From assembly GCF_001458415.1 (NCBI RefSeq), contig NZ_CYSD01000019.1:1-64000 (forward strand): 64,000 bases of DNA, read 5' to 3'. This stretch comes from Tritonibacter multivorans. GTDB lineage: Bacteria > Pseudomonadota > Alphaproteobacteria > Rhodobacterales > Rhodobacteraceae. The notes under the pieces are model-generated. The model searched no databases and was not told the origin of the DNA. It saw only the letters and a list, made by a program, of their open reading frames with translations. Positions 24,454-33,027 of the stretch are shown piece after piece (within the stretch, counting starts at the first letter, position 1; each line of letters begins with the position of its first letter). Position numbers and translations under genes: made by a program.

Positions 24454-25121
24454 CGCCTCGCTGCAGCCAACCTGTCCACCATATCCAGCACAACCGGCCC
24501 AATCACCGCGATATTTGCCGCCACCCCGTCGCGATTTGGATGGATGCCATCCGCCTGCATAAAGGCGCGCCAGCCCTGCGGATCCTCACCAGCCTGAAGG
24601 CGCATCCCGGCAAAGGCATCCTCAACAAGCGGGGCATCAAATTCTGCTGCCAAATCCGTGTAGATGGCATCAAAGGACGTCTTGTACCCGGCACCATAGT
24701 TCAACGGGGCCTTCATGCCGATCAGCACAGGCGTCACGCCCTGCTGCGTGGCCGTCGACAGGATCTGGTGCAGGTTTGCGCGGCTTTGCTCTGGCGGCAG
24801 CCCCCGCAAAAGGTCATTGCCCCCCAGCAACACAACCAGAACATCCGTCTGCTCTGACAGGGTCCAGGCAACCCGTGCCGCCCCTCCGGCTGTGGTGTCG
24901 CCAGAAACCCCGGCATTGGTCACGGTGACATCGGCCCCTTCCGCGCGCAGCCACGCCTCGAGCTGCGGCACCAGCCCTTCGCCCTGCGGCAACCCATAGC
25001 CCTGCACCAGACTGTCGCCAAACGCGGTGATCTGCAGCGGTGCAGATCCGGTCTCAGCTGCGACAGATCCGCCCGCCAGCAGCCCAACACTCAATAAAAA
25101 TGCACCAATCTGCTTGCGCAT
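24444..25121 (-). CDS. periplasmic arylesterase/lysophospholipase (TesA-like, SGNH hydrolase)
   Basis: 225 residues with a signal peptide (GAFLLSVGLLAGGSVAAE). The SGNH blocks are present: block I ITAFGDSLVQGYGL (Ser nucleophile), block II with Gly in NAGVSGDTTAGG, block III VVLLGGNDLLRGLP (Asn) and block V ADGIHPNRDG (Asp/His). It hydrolyses acyl or aryl esters, thioesters or lysophospholipids in the periplasm. The start at 25121 (MRKQIGAFLL) is taken as the beginning of the signal peptide. It is divergent from ybbA-ybbP with only 51 bp between, the same tesA/ybbA/ybbP neighbourhood as in E. coli, suggesting conserved co-regulation. Confidence 0.9.
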   Translation of the reverse strand: MRKQIGAFLLSVGLLAGGSVAAETGSAPLQITAFGDSLVQGYGLPQGEGLVPQLEAWLRAEGADVTVTNAGVSGDTTAGGAARVAWTLSEQTDVLVVLLGGNDLLRGLPPEQSRANLHQILSTATQQGVTPVLIGMKAPLNYGAGYKTSFDAIYTDLAAEFDAPLVEDAFAGMRLQAGEDPQGWRAFMQADGIHPNRDGVAANIAVIGPVVLDMVDRLAAARRVD

Positions 25122-25172
25122 GGCCTGTGCAACTCCATATCCATTCAAAGATTTAGCCGGAGGCCCGTGTTC

Positions 25173-25895
25173 ATGACCCCTGCCCAACATCCCCAAGATG
25201 GGGACGCGCTCCTGACACTCCAAGATGCGGTTTTGACATTGGATGGCAATAGCGGCCCGGTGGAGATCCTGCATGATATCTCGTTGGAGGTGCGCAAAGG
25301 CGAAACATTGGCGCTGGTGGGGCCGTCCGGGTCGGGGAAATCGTCGTTGTTGATGTTGATGGGCGGGCTGGAGCAGGCAACCGCAGGCAGGATCACCGCG
25401 CTAGGGCAGGATCTCACCGCAATGGGCGAGGACGCGCTGGCGCGGTTTCGCCGCGCGCATATGGGCGTGGTGTTCCAAAGCTTCCACCTCATCCCAACCA
25501 TGACCGCCCTTGAAAACGTGGCCACCCCGCTGGAACTGATGGGAGCACGGGACGCCTTTCAACGTGCCAAGGCAGAGCTGGAGGCCGTGGGCCTCGCTCA
25601 TCGCGCCGATCACCTGCCTGCGCAGATGTCGGGCGGCGAACAGCAGCGCGTCGCGCTGGCGCGCGCGCTGGCCCCGCGCCCGGCGCTGATTTTGGCGGAT
25701 GAACCCACGGGCAATCTGGATCAGACCAATGGCGCCGCCGTCATGGACCTGCTGTTTTCGCTGCGCGACCGCCATGGGGCGACGCTGGTGATGGTGACCC
25801 ACGCCCCGGAACTGGCCGCGCGCTGTGACCGGGTGATCGCCTTGCGGGACGGGCGCATTCAACCCGAAGACAGCGCGCAAGAGGCCGCCGAATGA
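25173..25895 (+). CDS. ybbA: YbbA-like ABC transporter ATPase
   Basis: 240 residues. It has Walker [16 protein letters not shown]-loop [18 protein letters not shown], signature [19 protein letters not shown], Walker [14 protein letters not shown] and H-loop MVTHAPELA. The pattern is that of the MacB/LolD-type ATPases that work with FtsX-like permeases. The ATG at 25173 is preferred (GGAGG 9 bases upstream) over a GTG at 25167. It overlaps ybbP by 4 bases (ATGA). The pair is thought to be a mechanotransmission or efflux system acting on lipids or other hydrophobic molecules; the true substrate is not known. Confidence 0.9.
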   Translation: MTPAQHPQDGDALLTLQDAVLTLDGNSGPVEILHDISLEVRKGETLALVGPSGSGKSSLLMLMGGLEQATAGRITALGQDLTAMGEDALARFRRAHMGVVFQSFHLIPTMTALENVATPLELMGARDAFQRAKAELEAVGLAHRADHLPAQMSGGEQQRVALARALAPRPALILADEPTGNLDQTNGAAVMDLLFSLRDRHGATLVMVTHAPELAARCDRVIALRDGRIQPEDSAQEAAE

Positions 25896-28414
25896 ACGCA
25901 CATTTCCGCGCGCATCTGGCGCTGGCCTGGACCTTTGCCCTGCGCGAATTGCGGGGCGGCCTGCGCGGGTTCCGTCTGTTTCTGGCCTGTCTTGCGCTTG
26001 GCGTGGGCGTCATTGCCGCCATCGGATCGATCCGCGCCTCAATCGAGGCCGGTCTGGCCCGCGAAGGCGCAAGCCTTCTGGGCGGCGACGCCGAAGCGAC
26101 GCTGACCTACCGCTTTGCCAGCGACGAAGAACGCGCCTGGCTTGCCTCCCACGCCACCCGCTTGTCCGAGGTCGTGGAGTTCCGCTCTATGGCTGTCGTC
26201 GGCGAAGAACGTGCCCTGACGCAGGTGAAGGCGGTCGATGACCTCTACCCCCTGCGTGGTGAAATCCGGCTTGATCCGCCCCTGGCGCTGCCTGACGCCC
26301 TCGCCGGTCATCAGGGCGTGATGGAGCGGGTTCTGGCCGACCGGTTGGGCCTTGCAGTGGGCGACAGCTTCCGCCTGGGCGATCAGGCCTTCACCCTGTC
26401 GGCAATCCTGACATGGGAGGCCGATGCGGCCGGATCCGGTTTTGCCATTGGCCCCCGCACGCTGGTGCGGACCGAGGCGCTGGCGACCTCGGGGCTGCTG
26501 GCACCGGGGACGCTGTTTTCCACCAAATACCGGCTGGAATTGCCCGCGAGTGCCAATCTTGCGGCACTGGAACGCGCTGCCAAAGCGCAATTCGCCGATG
26601 CGGGTCTGCGCTGGCGCGATGCGCGCAATGGCGCGCCCGGGATTGCCCGGTTTGTGGAACAGCTGGGCGGGTTTCTGGTTCTGGTCGGCCTGTCGGGGCT
26701 GGCTGTGGGCGGCGTTGGGGTCTCGACCGCTGTGCGCGCTTATCTGGCGGGCAAGACCGCGACCATTGCCACCCTGCGCACGCTGGGGGCGGAACGCCGG
26801 GTGATTTTCCTGACGTACTTCCTGCAGGTCGGCGCGCTGTCGCTTGCAGGCATTGCGCTGGGGCTTCTGCTCGGGGGACTGGGGCCCGTGCTTCTGGGTC
26901 CGCTGATCGCCGCGCAGCTGCCGTTTCCGGCGGTGTTCTCCGTCTACCCTTCCGTACTGGCCGAGGCCGCTTTGTACGGTGTGCTGACAGCCCTGCTGTT
27001 CACCCTCTGGCCGCTGGCGGGGGCAGAGCGTGTACGTGCAGCCACCCTGTTCCGCGAGGCCCGCACCGGTGGCTTCCATGTGCCTGCGCCCCGCTTTCTG
27101 GTGGCCACTGCTGTGCTACTGGCTGTTCTGGTCGGCTCTGCCGCGCTGTTCAGCGGCTCGCCTTTGCTGACGCTCTGGACGCTGGGCGGTCTGACCGGGG
27201 CGTTGGCCGTTCTGCTGGTCGCGGCCTTGCTGCTGTCGCGGCTGTCACGGGTGGCAAACCGCTGGGCGCGCGGTCGCCCGGCCCTGCGGTGGGCGCTCGC
27301 CGCGATTGCATCGGGGCGCGATGGGGCTGCACCCGCCGTGCTGGCCCTGGGTCTGGGGCTGACTGTGCTGGCTGCCATTGGCCAGATCGACGGTAATATG
27401 CGCCGTGCCATTGCCGGTAACCTGCCGGACGTGGCGCCATCCTATTTCTTTGTCGACATTCAGCGCGACCAGATGCCCGGTTTTCTGGCCCGCACCGAAG
27501 GCGACGCCGCCGTGTCCCGCGTCGAAAGCGCGCCGATGCTGCGCGGGGTGATCACCCGCATCAATGGCCAACCCGCAACCGAGGTTGCAGGCGACCACTG
27601 GGTCATTCGCGGCGACCGGGGGGTGACCTATGCGGGCGCGAAACCTGCAAACACCACTGTCACAGCAGGCGAATGGTGGGGGCCGGATTATGTCGGGGAA
27701 CCGCAGATTTCCTTTGCCGCTGAAGAGGCCGAGGAAATGGGCCTGAGGCTGGGCGACAGCATGACCGTAAACGTGCTGGGCCGGGACATCACCGGCACCG
27801 TCACATCCTTCCGCGAGGTGGATTTTTCAAACGCGGGCATGGGCTTCATTCTGGTGATGAACGAGGCCGCGCTGGCGGGCGCGCCACACAGCTATATCGC
27901 CAGTGTCTACGCACAGCCCGAGGCAGAGGCCGCAATCCTGCGTGATCTGGCGCGGGCCATGCCCAATATCACCGCCATCCGCGTCCGGGACGCGATTGAC
28001 CGCGTGTCTGAAATCCTTGGCCAATTGGCCCGCGCCACGGCCTATGGGGCGGCGGCAACACTGCTGACCGGGTTTCTGGTGCTGTTAGGCACCGCCGCGG
28101 CGGCAGAACCCGCACGGCGGTACGAGGCAGCTGTGCTGAAAGCGCTGGGGGCCGAACGTGCCCAGATCCTGCGCAGTTTTGCCCTGCGATCGGCCCTGTT
28201 GGGGCTGGCGGCGGGCGTTGTTGCGCTGGTTGCGGGCATTGTCGGCGCCTGGGCGGTGAACACATTTATGTTCGAGGCCGACTTTGTGGTGATCTGGCCC
28301 AATGTGCTGATGGTGATCTCGGGCGGTGTGCTGGTCACCCTGCTGGCCGGGCTGGCCTTTGCCTGGGGGCCTTTGGCGGCGAAACCAACCCGCGTCCTCA
28401 GGGCACGCGACTAG
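25892..28414 (+). CDS. ybbP: YbbP-like FtsX-family permease
   Basis: 840 residues. A first transmembrane helix (LRGFRLFLACLALGVGVIAAI) leads to a periplasmic MacB-like core (about 55-240), a block of three membrane helices (VLVGLSGLAVGGVGVSTAVRAYLAG onward), further hydrophobic helices near 400-440, a second periplasmic domain (about 500-700), and the final three to four helices ending GLAFAWGPLAAKPTRVLRARD. This is the ten-helix double-FtsX layout of YbbP. It uses the preceding ATPase. Its stop overlaps that of the convergent nsrR-like gene through a shared CTAG (28411-28414). Confidence 0.9.
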   Translation: MNAHFRAHLALAWTFALRELRGGLRGFRLFLACLALGVGVIAAIGSIRASIEAGLAREGASLLGGDAEATLTYRFASDEERAWLASHATRLSEVVEFRSMAVVGEERALTQVKAVDDLYPLRGEIRLDPPLALPDALAGHQGVMERVLADRLGLAVGDSFRLGDQAFTLSAILTWEADAAGSGFAIGPRTLVRTEALATSGLLAPGTLFSTKYRLELPASANLAALERAAKAQFADAGLRWRDARNGAPGIARFVEQLGGFLVLVGLSGLAVGGVGVSTAVRAYLAGKTATIATLRTLGAERRVIFLTYFLQVGALSLAGIALGLLLGGLGPVLLGPLIAAQLPFPAVFSVYPSVLAEAALYGVLTALLFTLWPLAGAERVRAATLFREARTGGFHVPAPRFLVATAVLLAVLVGSAALFSGSPLLTLWTLGGLTGALAVLLVAALLLSRLSRVANRWARGRPALRWALAAIASGRDGAAPAVLALGLGLTVLAAIGQIDGNMRRAIAGNLPDVAPSYFFVDIQRDQMPGFLARTEGDAAVSRVESAPMLRGVITRINGQPATEVAGDHWVIRGDRGVTYAGAKPANTTVTAGEWWGPDYVGEPQISFAAEEAEEMGLRLGDSMTVNVLGRDITGTVTSFREVDFSNAGMGFILVMNEAALAGAPHSYIASVYAQPEAEAAILRDLARAMPNITAIRVRDAIDRVSEILGQLARATAYGAAATLLTGFLVLLGTAAAAEPARRYEAAVLKALGAERAQILRSFALRSALLGLAAGVVALVAGIVGAWAVNTFMFEADFVVIWPNVLMVISGGVLVTLLAGLAFAWGPLAAKPTRVLRARD

Positions 28415-28866
28415 CGGGCCGCGGCACCGCAACTGACCGGGTTCAGGATCTTTTCCAACTCGACATTGTCGCAGATCAGGCTTTCGAGCGTCACATCATC
28501 CAATGCCCTGTAAAAGGCCTCGGCAGCGCGGGTCAGCGCCGCGCGCAGGCGGCAGGCATCGGTCAGCGGGCAGGTGTTGTCCACGTCGGCAAAACATTCG
28601 ACCATCGGCAAGTCACCTTCGACATCACGAAAGACATCGCCAATGACGATTTCCTTTGGATCCCGGCGCAGGATCAACCCGCCATTGCGGCCGCGCTGCG
28701 TGGTGACGTAACCAAGCTGGCTCAGCTGGTTCACAACCTGTGCCAGATGGTTTTCCGAGATATTGCAGACCTCGGCCACCTGCGATTTGGTCACCAGTCG
28801 ATCCCGGTGCGTGGCACAGAACATCAGCAGTCTGACGGCGATATTGGTCCGTTTGGTAATGCGCAT
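28411..28866 (-). CDS. nsrR: Rrf2-family [Fe-S] regulator, NsrR-like
   Basis: 151 residues. The N-terminal winged helix is MRITKRTNIAVRLLMFCATH; the recognition region is NISENHLAQVVNQLSQLGYV followed by RGRNGGLILRR. Three cysteines at about 91, 99 and 105 (VECFADVDNTCPLTDACRLR) would ligate an Fe-S cluster. The wording of the DNA-binding part and IGDVFRDVEGDLPMVECF favour the nitric-oxide sensor NsrR, though the Cys spacing also fits the iron regulator RirA. The ATG at 28866 has GGAGG 8 bases upstream. An FNR-type box lies at 28929-28942. No NO-detoxification genes are adjacent. Confidence 0.75.
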   Translation of the reverse strand: MRITKRTNIAVRLLMFCATHRDRLVTKSQVAEVCNISENHLAQVVNQLSQLGYVTTQRGRNGGLILRRDPKEIVIGDVFRDVEGDLPMVECFADVDNTCPLTDACRLRAALTRAAEAFYRALDDVTLESLICDNVELEKILNPVSCGAAAR

Positions 28867-28924
28867 GATCCATGCCTCCATCTGGGTTTCGATGGGTCTG
28901 CTATGGCACGGATCACAAAAGCCT

Positions 28925-28944
28925 GATTTGACATGCATCAAATC
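28925..28944. promoter_or_regulatory. FNR/Crp-type box upstream of the nsrR-like gene
   Basis: TTGACATGCATCAA at 28929-28942 matches the FNR-type consensus TTGAT-N4-ATCAA at all but one base, and the palindrome extends outward to GATTTGA/TCAAATC (28925-28931 and 28938-28944). It lies 59-78 bp ahead of the nsrR-like start, as expected for activation by FnrL, Dnr or NnrR. Confidence 0.65.
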
Positions 28945-28975
28945 GCCGCAGTTTTTCCTTCAAAGAGGGGCAAAC

Positions 28976-29001
28976 GAAAACGGCACCCCGAGGGATGCCG
29001 T
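28976..29001 (-). terminator. terminator of gltX
   Basis: On the minus strand ACGGCA and TGCCGT (28980-29001) form a stem followed by TTTTC. It lies 27 bases after the gltX stop and separates gltX from the nsrR-like gene. Confidence 0.7.
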
Positions 29002-29027
29002 CTTTGATTGCTGTTTTCGCTCGCGCC

Positions 29028-30353
29028 TTAGCCGCGCGCGCGCACCACCTGCATCAGGGACAGCAGCACACCCATGTCGGGGCCGCGCTCCATGCCGGTT
29101 ACCGCCTTGCGCAGCGGCATAAACAGGCCTTTGCCTTTGCGACCGGTGGCGTCCTTGACGGCGGTTGTCCAAGCCTTCCAGCTGTCACCGTCATAAGGGC
29201 CTTCGGGCAGCATCGCCATGGCTTCCGCGATGAAGTCCTTGTCCTCATCTGCGATCAGCGGATCGGACCCATTGACGCAGAGATCCCACCATTTGCCCAG
29301 ATCCTTGAGGGTGGAGATGTTTTCCTTGGCCATGGACCAGAAGGCCCCCTGCTTGTCAGCAGGCACGCCAATTGCGTCCAGTTCACCTTTGACGTCCGCA
29401 ACGTCCAGACCCTGCAGATAGCGGGCGGTCAGCGGGTAGAGGTCATTGCTGTCAAATTTGGTCGGCGCAGAGCCAAAGCGGGAAATGTCGAAACCTTCGA
29501 TCAGCTCGGACATTTCAGAGCGCAGTTCCACCGGATCAGAGGAGCCCAGACGCGCCATCAGCGACAGCAGCGCCATTGGTTTCACACCTGCTTCGCGCAG
29601 ATCACGCAGCGCCAAGGTGCCCAGACGTTTGGACAGCGCCTCGCCCTGAGGGCCGGTCAGCAGCGAGTGATGCGCGAAATCGGGGCAGTTGCCGCCCAGC
29701 GCGTTGATGATCTGGATCTGGGTTGCAGTGTTGGTGACGTGGTCCGAGCCGCGCACAACATTTGTCACGCCCATATCGGTGTCATCGACCACAGAGGCGA
29801 TGGTATAGAGCACCTGACCGTCGCCGCGGATCAGCACCGGATCGGAAACCGAGGCCGCATCGATGGAGATGTCGCCAAGGATGCCGTCGGTCCACTCAAT
29901 CCGTTCGTGGTCCAGCTTGAAGCGCCAGACGCCATCGCCGCGTTCGGCGCGCAGCGCGTCTTTTTCTGCGTCCGACAGCGCCAGCGCTGCCCGGTCATAG
30001 ACCGGCGGCTTGCCCATGTTCAGCTGTTTCTTGCGCTTGAGGTCCAGTTCAGTGGGCGTCTCGAACGCCTCGTAGAAGCGGCCGATCTCGCGCAGCTTGT
30101 CGGCGGCTTCAGCATAAAGATCCAGACGTTCGGACTGGCGTTCCACTTTGTCCCAGGTCAGACCCAGCCATTCCAGATCTTCCTTGATCGCATCGACGTA
30201 TTCTTCTTTCGAGCGTTCTGGGTCGGTGTCGTCAATGCGCAGGATGAAGGTGCCGCCCGCCTTGCGGGCGATCAGGTAATTCATCAGCGCGGTGCGCAGG
30301 TTGCCCACGTGAATATATCCGGTGGGCGACGGAGCAAAACGGGTGGTGGTCAT
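29028..30353 (-). CDS. gltX: glutamate--tRNA ligase
   Basis: 441 residues, class I. The HIGH motif appears as APSPTGYIHVGNLRTALMN and KMSKS as GEALSKRLGTLAL. A C-terminal helical anticodon-binding domain ends in RARG. It attaches glutamate to tRNA-Glu and, in organisms relying on the GatCAB route, often to tRNA-Gln. The KRLG form of the KMSKS loop is characteristic of the second GltX type in alphaproteobacteria, which commonly carry two gltX genes; only one is in this window. The ATG at 30353 is chosen; an adjacent TTG would add one residue. A terminator follows. Confidence 0.95.
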   Translation of the reverse strand: MTTTRFAPSPTGYIHVGNLRTALMNYLIARKAGGTFILRIDDTDPERSKEEYVDAIKEDLEWLGLTWDKVERQSERLDLYAEAADKLREIGRFYEAFETPTELDLKRKKQLNMGKPPVYDRAALALSDAEKDALRAERGDGVWRFKLDHERIEWTDGILGDISIDAASVSDPVLIRGDGQVLYTIASVVDDTDMGVTNVVRGSDHVTNTATQIQIINALGGNCPDFAHHSLLTGPQGEALSKRLGTLALRDLREAGVKPMALLSLMARLGSSDPVELRSEMSELIEGFDISRFGSAPTKFDSNDLYPLTARYLQGLDVADVKGELDAIGVPADKQGAFWSMAKENISTLKDLGKWWDLCVNGSDPLIADEDKDFIAEAMAMLPEGPYDGDSWKAWTTAVKDATGRKGKGLFMPLRKAVTGMERGPDMGVLLSLMQVVRARG

Positions 30354-30420
30354 CAACTATCTCCTGTTGATCGGTCTGTCTCACATGGGGGGCGGTTTGT
30401 CCAGTTTGGCGGGGCAAAGA

Positions 30421-30472
30421 GCGCGCCCTGACGGGCGCGGCCTCCGGCGGGGATATTTGGAAAAAGATGAAA
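30421..30472. repeat. dispersed intergenic repeat, copy A
   Basis: A hairpin CGCGCCC-TGAC-GGGCGCG (30422-30439) leads directly into GCCTCCGGCGGGGATATTTG and GAAAAAGATGAAA. Similar hairpin plus CCTCCGGCGGG-ATA-TTT-GAAAAGATGA blocks occur at about 40,965 and 51,470. It lies between gltX and the metallo-beta-lactamase-like gene. Confidence 0.7.
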
Positions 30473-30604
30473 CCCCGCCCGCAGAACATCGGCAGAGCCC
30501 CCTTTGTAGGGCGCGGCGGAAAACAATTCGTGAAGTCCCCTCGCCTTGCCTCTGCACTGGGCTAGCTCGATCTGGATAGAACAGACGTTCATCAGGAGGT
30601 CCAA

Positions 30605-31555
30605 ATGTCCCTAAAACTGAGCCGCCGCGCGGCCCTTGCCGGAGCCGCAGCCGCGCCCCTGTCCGCAACCTTGGCCGCGACCGTGACTGCAACCATTGCC
30701 ACCCCAGTTCAGGCCGCAGCCCCTGCGGCACCGTCCAAAGCCCGCGCTTTTCAGATTGGCGATTTCACCGTCACAACACTGCTGTCCGGCAGCGTCGCTC
30801 GGGATGGTATGAAGGAGATCTTTGGCGGCGGCGCGGCGGATGCCGACTGGACCCGCGTGGCGGAGGAGAACTTTGTCTCGCCGGATGCGGGGCAGTTTTA
30901 CTTCACGCCCACGTTGGTCACCACACCATCTTCCGAAACCATCCTGTTTGATACTGGGCTTAATGCCGGATCCATCACCGCGGCGCTGGCGGATGCGGGC
31001 AGGACGCCGGAGGACGTGGATGTGGTGGTCCTCACCCATATGCACCCTGACCATATTGGCGGCATGATGAGCGAAGATGGCCGCCCCACCTTCGCCAATG
31101 CCCGCTATGTCACAGCTGCGCGCGAGTATGATTTCTGGGCTGCCATGGAGGCCGGGAACAGGGTTGGTGATCTGGTGGCCAAGAACGTCACCCCGCTGGC
31201 GGAAAAGATGAGCTTTATTGATGGCGGCGGCGCGGTCATCTCTGGCGTGACTGCGATGCCTGCCTATGGCCACACGCCGGGGCATATGAATTACATGCTG
31301 GAAAGCAATGGCGCGCAGATGGTGCTGATTGCGGATCTGGCCAACCACTATGTGTTCAGCTTTGCCCGTCCCGAATGGGAGGTGCGCTTTGACATGGACA
31401 AGGCAGCGGCCACCGCCGCGCGGCGTGAGATGCTGGGCATGCTGGCCGCTGACCGGCTGCCGATGATTGGCTATCATATGCCTTTCCCGGCGGCGGGGTT
31501 TGTGGAAACACGCGGCGACGGCTTCCGCTATGTGCCGGTCAGCTATCAGCTGTAA
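30605..31555 (+). CDS. exported metallo-beta-lactamase-fold hydrolase
   Basis: 316 residues. MSLKLSRRAALAGAAAAP is a twin-arginine-like signal with a long Ala-rich h-region ending near VQAAA (about 39). The MBL fold follows: VDVVVLTHMHPDHIGGMMSE carries the HxHxDH zinc motif, YGHTPGHMNYMLE provides the next His, and MVLIADLANHYVFS the Asp; a final His is in MIGYHMPFPAAGF. This subgroup includes quorum-quenching lactonase-like and alkylsulfatase-like enzymes, so the substrate is open. AGGAGG sits 6 bases ahead of the ATG. It is convergent with the FAD oxidoreductase gene, 3 bp apart. Confidence 0.85.
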   Translation: MSLKLSRRAALAGAAAAPLSATLAATVTATIATPVQAAAPAAPSKARAFQIGDFTVTTLLSGSVARDGMKEIFGGGAADADWTRVAEENFVSPDAGQFYFTPTLVTTPSSETILFDTGLNAGSITAALADAGRTPEDVDVVVLTHMHPDHIGGMMSEDGRPTFANARYVTAAREYDFWAAMEAGNRVGDLVAKNVTPLAEKMSFIDGGGAVISGVTAMPAYGHTPGHMNYMLESNGAQMVLIADLANHYVFSFARPEWEVRFDMDKAAATAARREMLGMLAADRLPMIGYHMPFPAAGFVETRGDGFRYVPVSYQL

Positions 31556-31558
31556 AGA

Positions 31559-32905
31559 TCAGCTGGCGGGCTGGGCCACAGCCTCTGGCGCGGCACGCCG
31601 CCCCTTGCGGGTGAACCGTGACAGGGCAAACGGTGTGGGATCCACAATGGCAGGGTCGCCGGTCACCAGATCGGCGGTCAGTTTGCCTGCGGCAGGCCCA
31701 ATGCCAAAGCCATGGCCGGAATAGCCCGTGGACACAAACAGCCCCGGCAGGGTTGGCACCTCGGAGATCACCGGGATTTCATCCGGGGTCACATCAATGA
31801 GCCCGCCCCAGCTTTGGGTCACATCGGCCTGCTCCAGCACCGGGAAAGCATCGCGCGCGGCCGCAAGGGCCTTGCGGATCGCGGTGGGCCAGGGTTTTGG
31901 GTCCAGAACGCGGGTGCGTTCAAAAGGCGACCGGTCCTGCGCCCCCCAGCCATAGCTGTCGGCGACCTCATCGCCCCAGCGGTCGCCCATACGCAGACGG
32001 ACATTGCCCATATCCCGCAGATAGGCGGGCAGGAACCGTGGTCCAAGGCGCAGCAGATCCGGCACCAGATCCACAACATTATTGCCGCCCCCGGCGACGG
32101 TAAAGCCACCATCCGCGCGTTTGCGGATCGAAAAGCCACGCGACCAGACGGTGGTGTCGGGGATGCCATCGACCCCTGACAGGCGCATGACCGAGTTCAG
32201 AACCTTCAGCTGCGGCAGAAATATCCCTTCATTGCGCAGGAACAGGCGCGACCACGCGCCGCCCGCCACCACAACAGCGGTCGCCCGCACGCGGCCTTTT
32301 TCCGTCACCACACCCGAGATCGCGCCGCCTTCGACATCCAGGCGCCGCACGGCGCAGCCGGTGACAATCGTGGCCCCCGCCGCCTGCGCGCCGGTGGCAA
32401 TGGCATGGGTGGCCCATTGCGGCTCTGCCCGGCCATCAAAAGGGGTATGGAACCCGGATCGCAGGCGGCCGCCATAGCCCGGCAGCAGGGCGTCCAGCCC
32501 CTGCCCGCGCAGCATCCCGCCCGGCAGGTCCAGATCCCGCAGATGCTGTGACCAGCGTTCAAGCTGTGCTTCGCGCCGCGCCGTGCGGGCGGTGTAGACA
32601 ATGCCAGAGGTGGTATAGCCTGTGCGCTGGCCGGTGCGCGCCTCCAGGCCTTCCCACAGAGGAAAGGCCTGCATCATCAGCGCCAGTTCACGCGGGTCAC
32701 GCTGGCTCAGCCGCACCCAGCCCCAATTGCGCGACGATTGTTCGCCCGCCAGCTGGCCCTTTTCACACAAAAGGACAGAGTGGCCTCTCTCGGCCAGTTC
32801 CAGAGCGGTAGTCGCGCCAATAATGCCGCCGCCGATGACAACAACATCGACCTCAGCAGGCAGGGTGCGATCCGCATCAAATTGGGGCAGCGCGGGTGCA
32901 GACAT
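31559..32905 (-). CDS. FAD-dependent amine oxidoreductase (DAO/GlpD-like fold)
   Basis: 448 residues. The dinucleotide-binding motif VDVVVIGGGIIGATTALELA stands near the N-terminus, followed by GEQSSRNWGWVRLSQRD (a flavin-proximal loop), VVAGGAWSRLFLRNEG, and the C-terminal FAD motif GLFVSTGYSGHGFGIGPAAG. It belongs to the D-amino-acid/sarcosine oxidase-like DAO family and probably oxidises a small amine or amino acid in the cytoplasm. The substrate cannot be assigned. It runs in the same direction as nadE upstream, 122 bp away, so co-transcription is possible but not shown. Confidence 0.85.
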   Translation of the reverse strand: MSAPALPQFDADRTLPAEVDVVVIGGGIIGATTALELAERGHSVLLCEKGQLAGEQSSRNWGWVRLSQRDPRELALMMQAFPLWEGLEARTGQRTGYTTSGIVYTARTARREAQLERWSQHLRDLDLPGGMLRGQGLDALLPGYGGRLRSGFHTPFDGRAEPQWATHAIATGAQAAGATIVTGCAVRRLDVEGGAISGVVTEKGRVRATAVVVAGGAWSRLFLRNEGIFLPQLKVLNSVMRLSGVDGIPDTTVWSRGFSIRKRADGGFTVAGGGNNVVDLVPDLLRLGPRFLPAYLRDMGNVRLRMGDRWGDEVADSYGWGAQDRSPFERTRVLDPKPWPTAIRKALAAARDAFPVLEQADVTQSWGGLIDVTPDEIPVISEVPTLPGLFVSTGYSGHGFGIGPAAGKLTADLVTGDPAIVDPTPFALSRFTRKGRRAAPEAVAQPAS

Positions 32906-33027
32906 GCCCCCGTTCTAGAGTGCCCCCGAAGGCGCGGCTAGCTGGCAAACGGAGGCAAGGGCCAATGGCCCGCGCCTGTGTTATTCGCGCCTCAGTTGAC
33001 GCCCTGATTGATGCCAGATCCGGCCAA

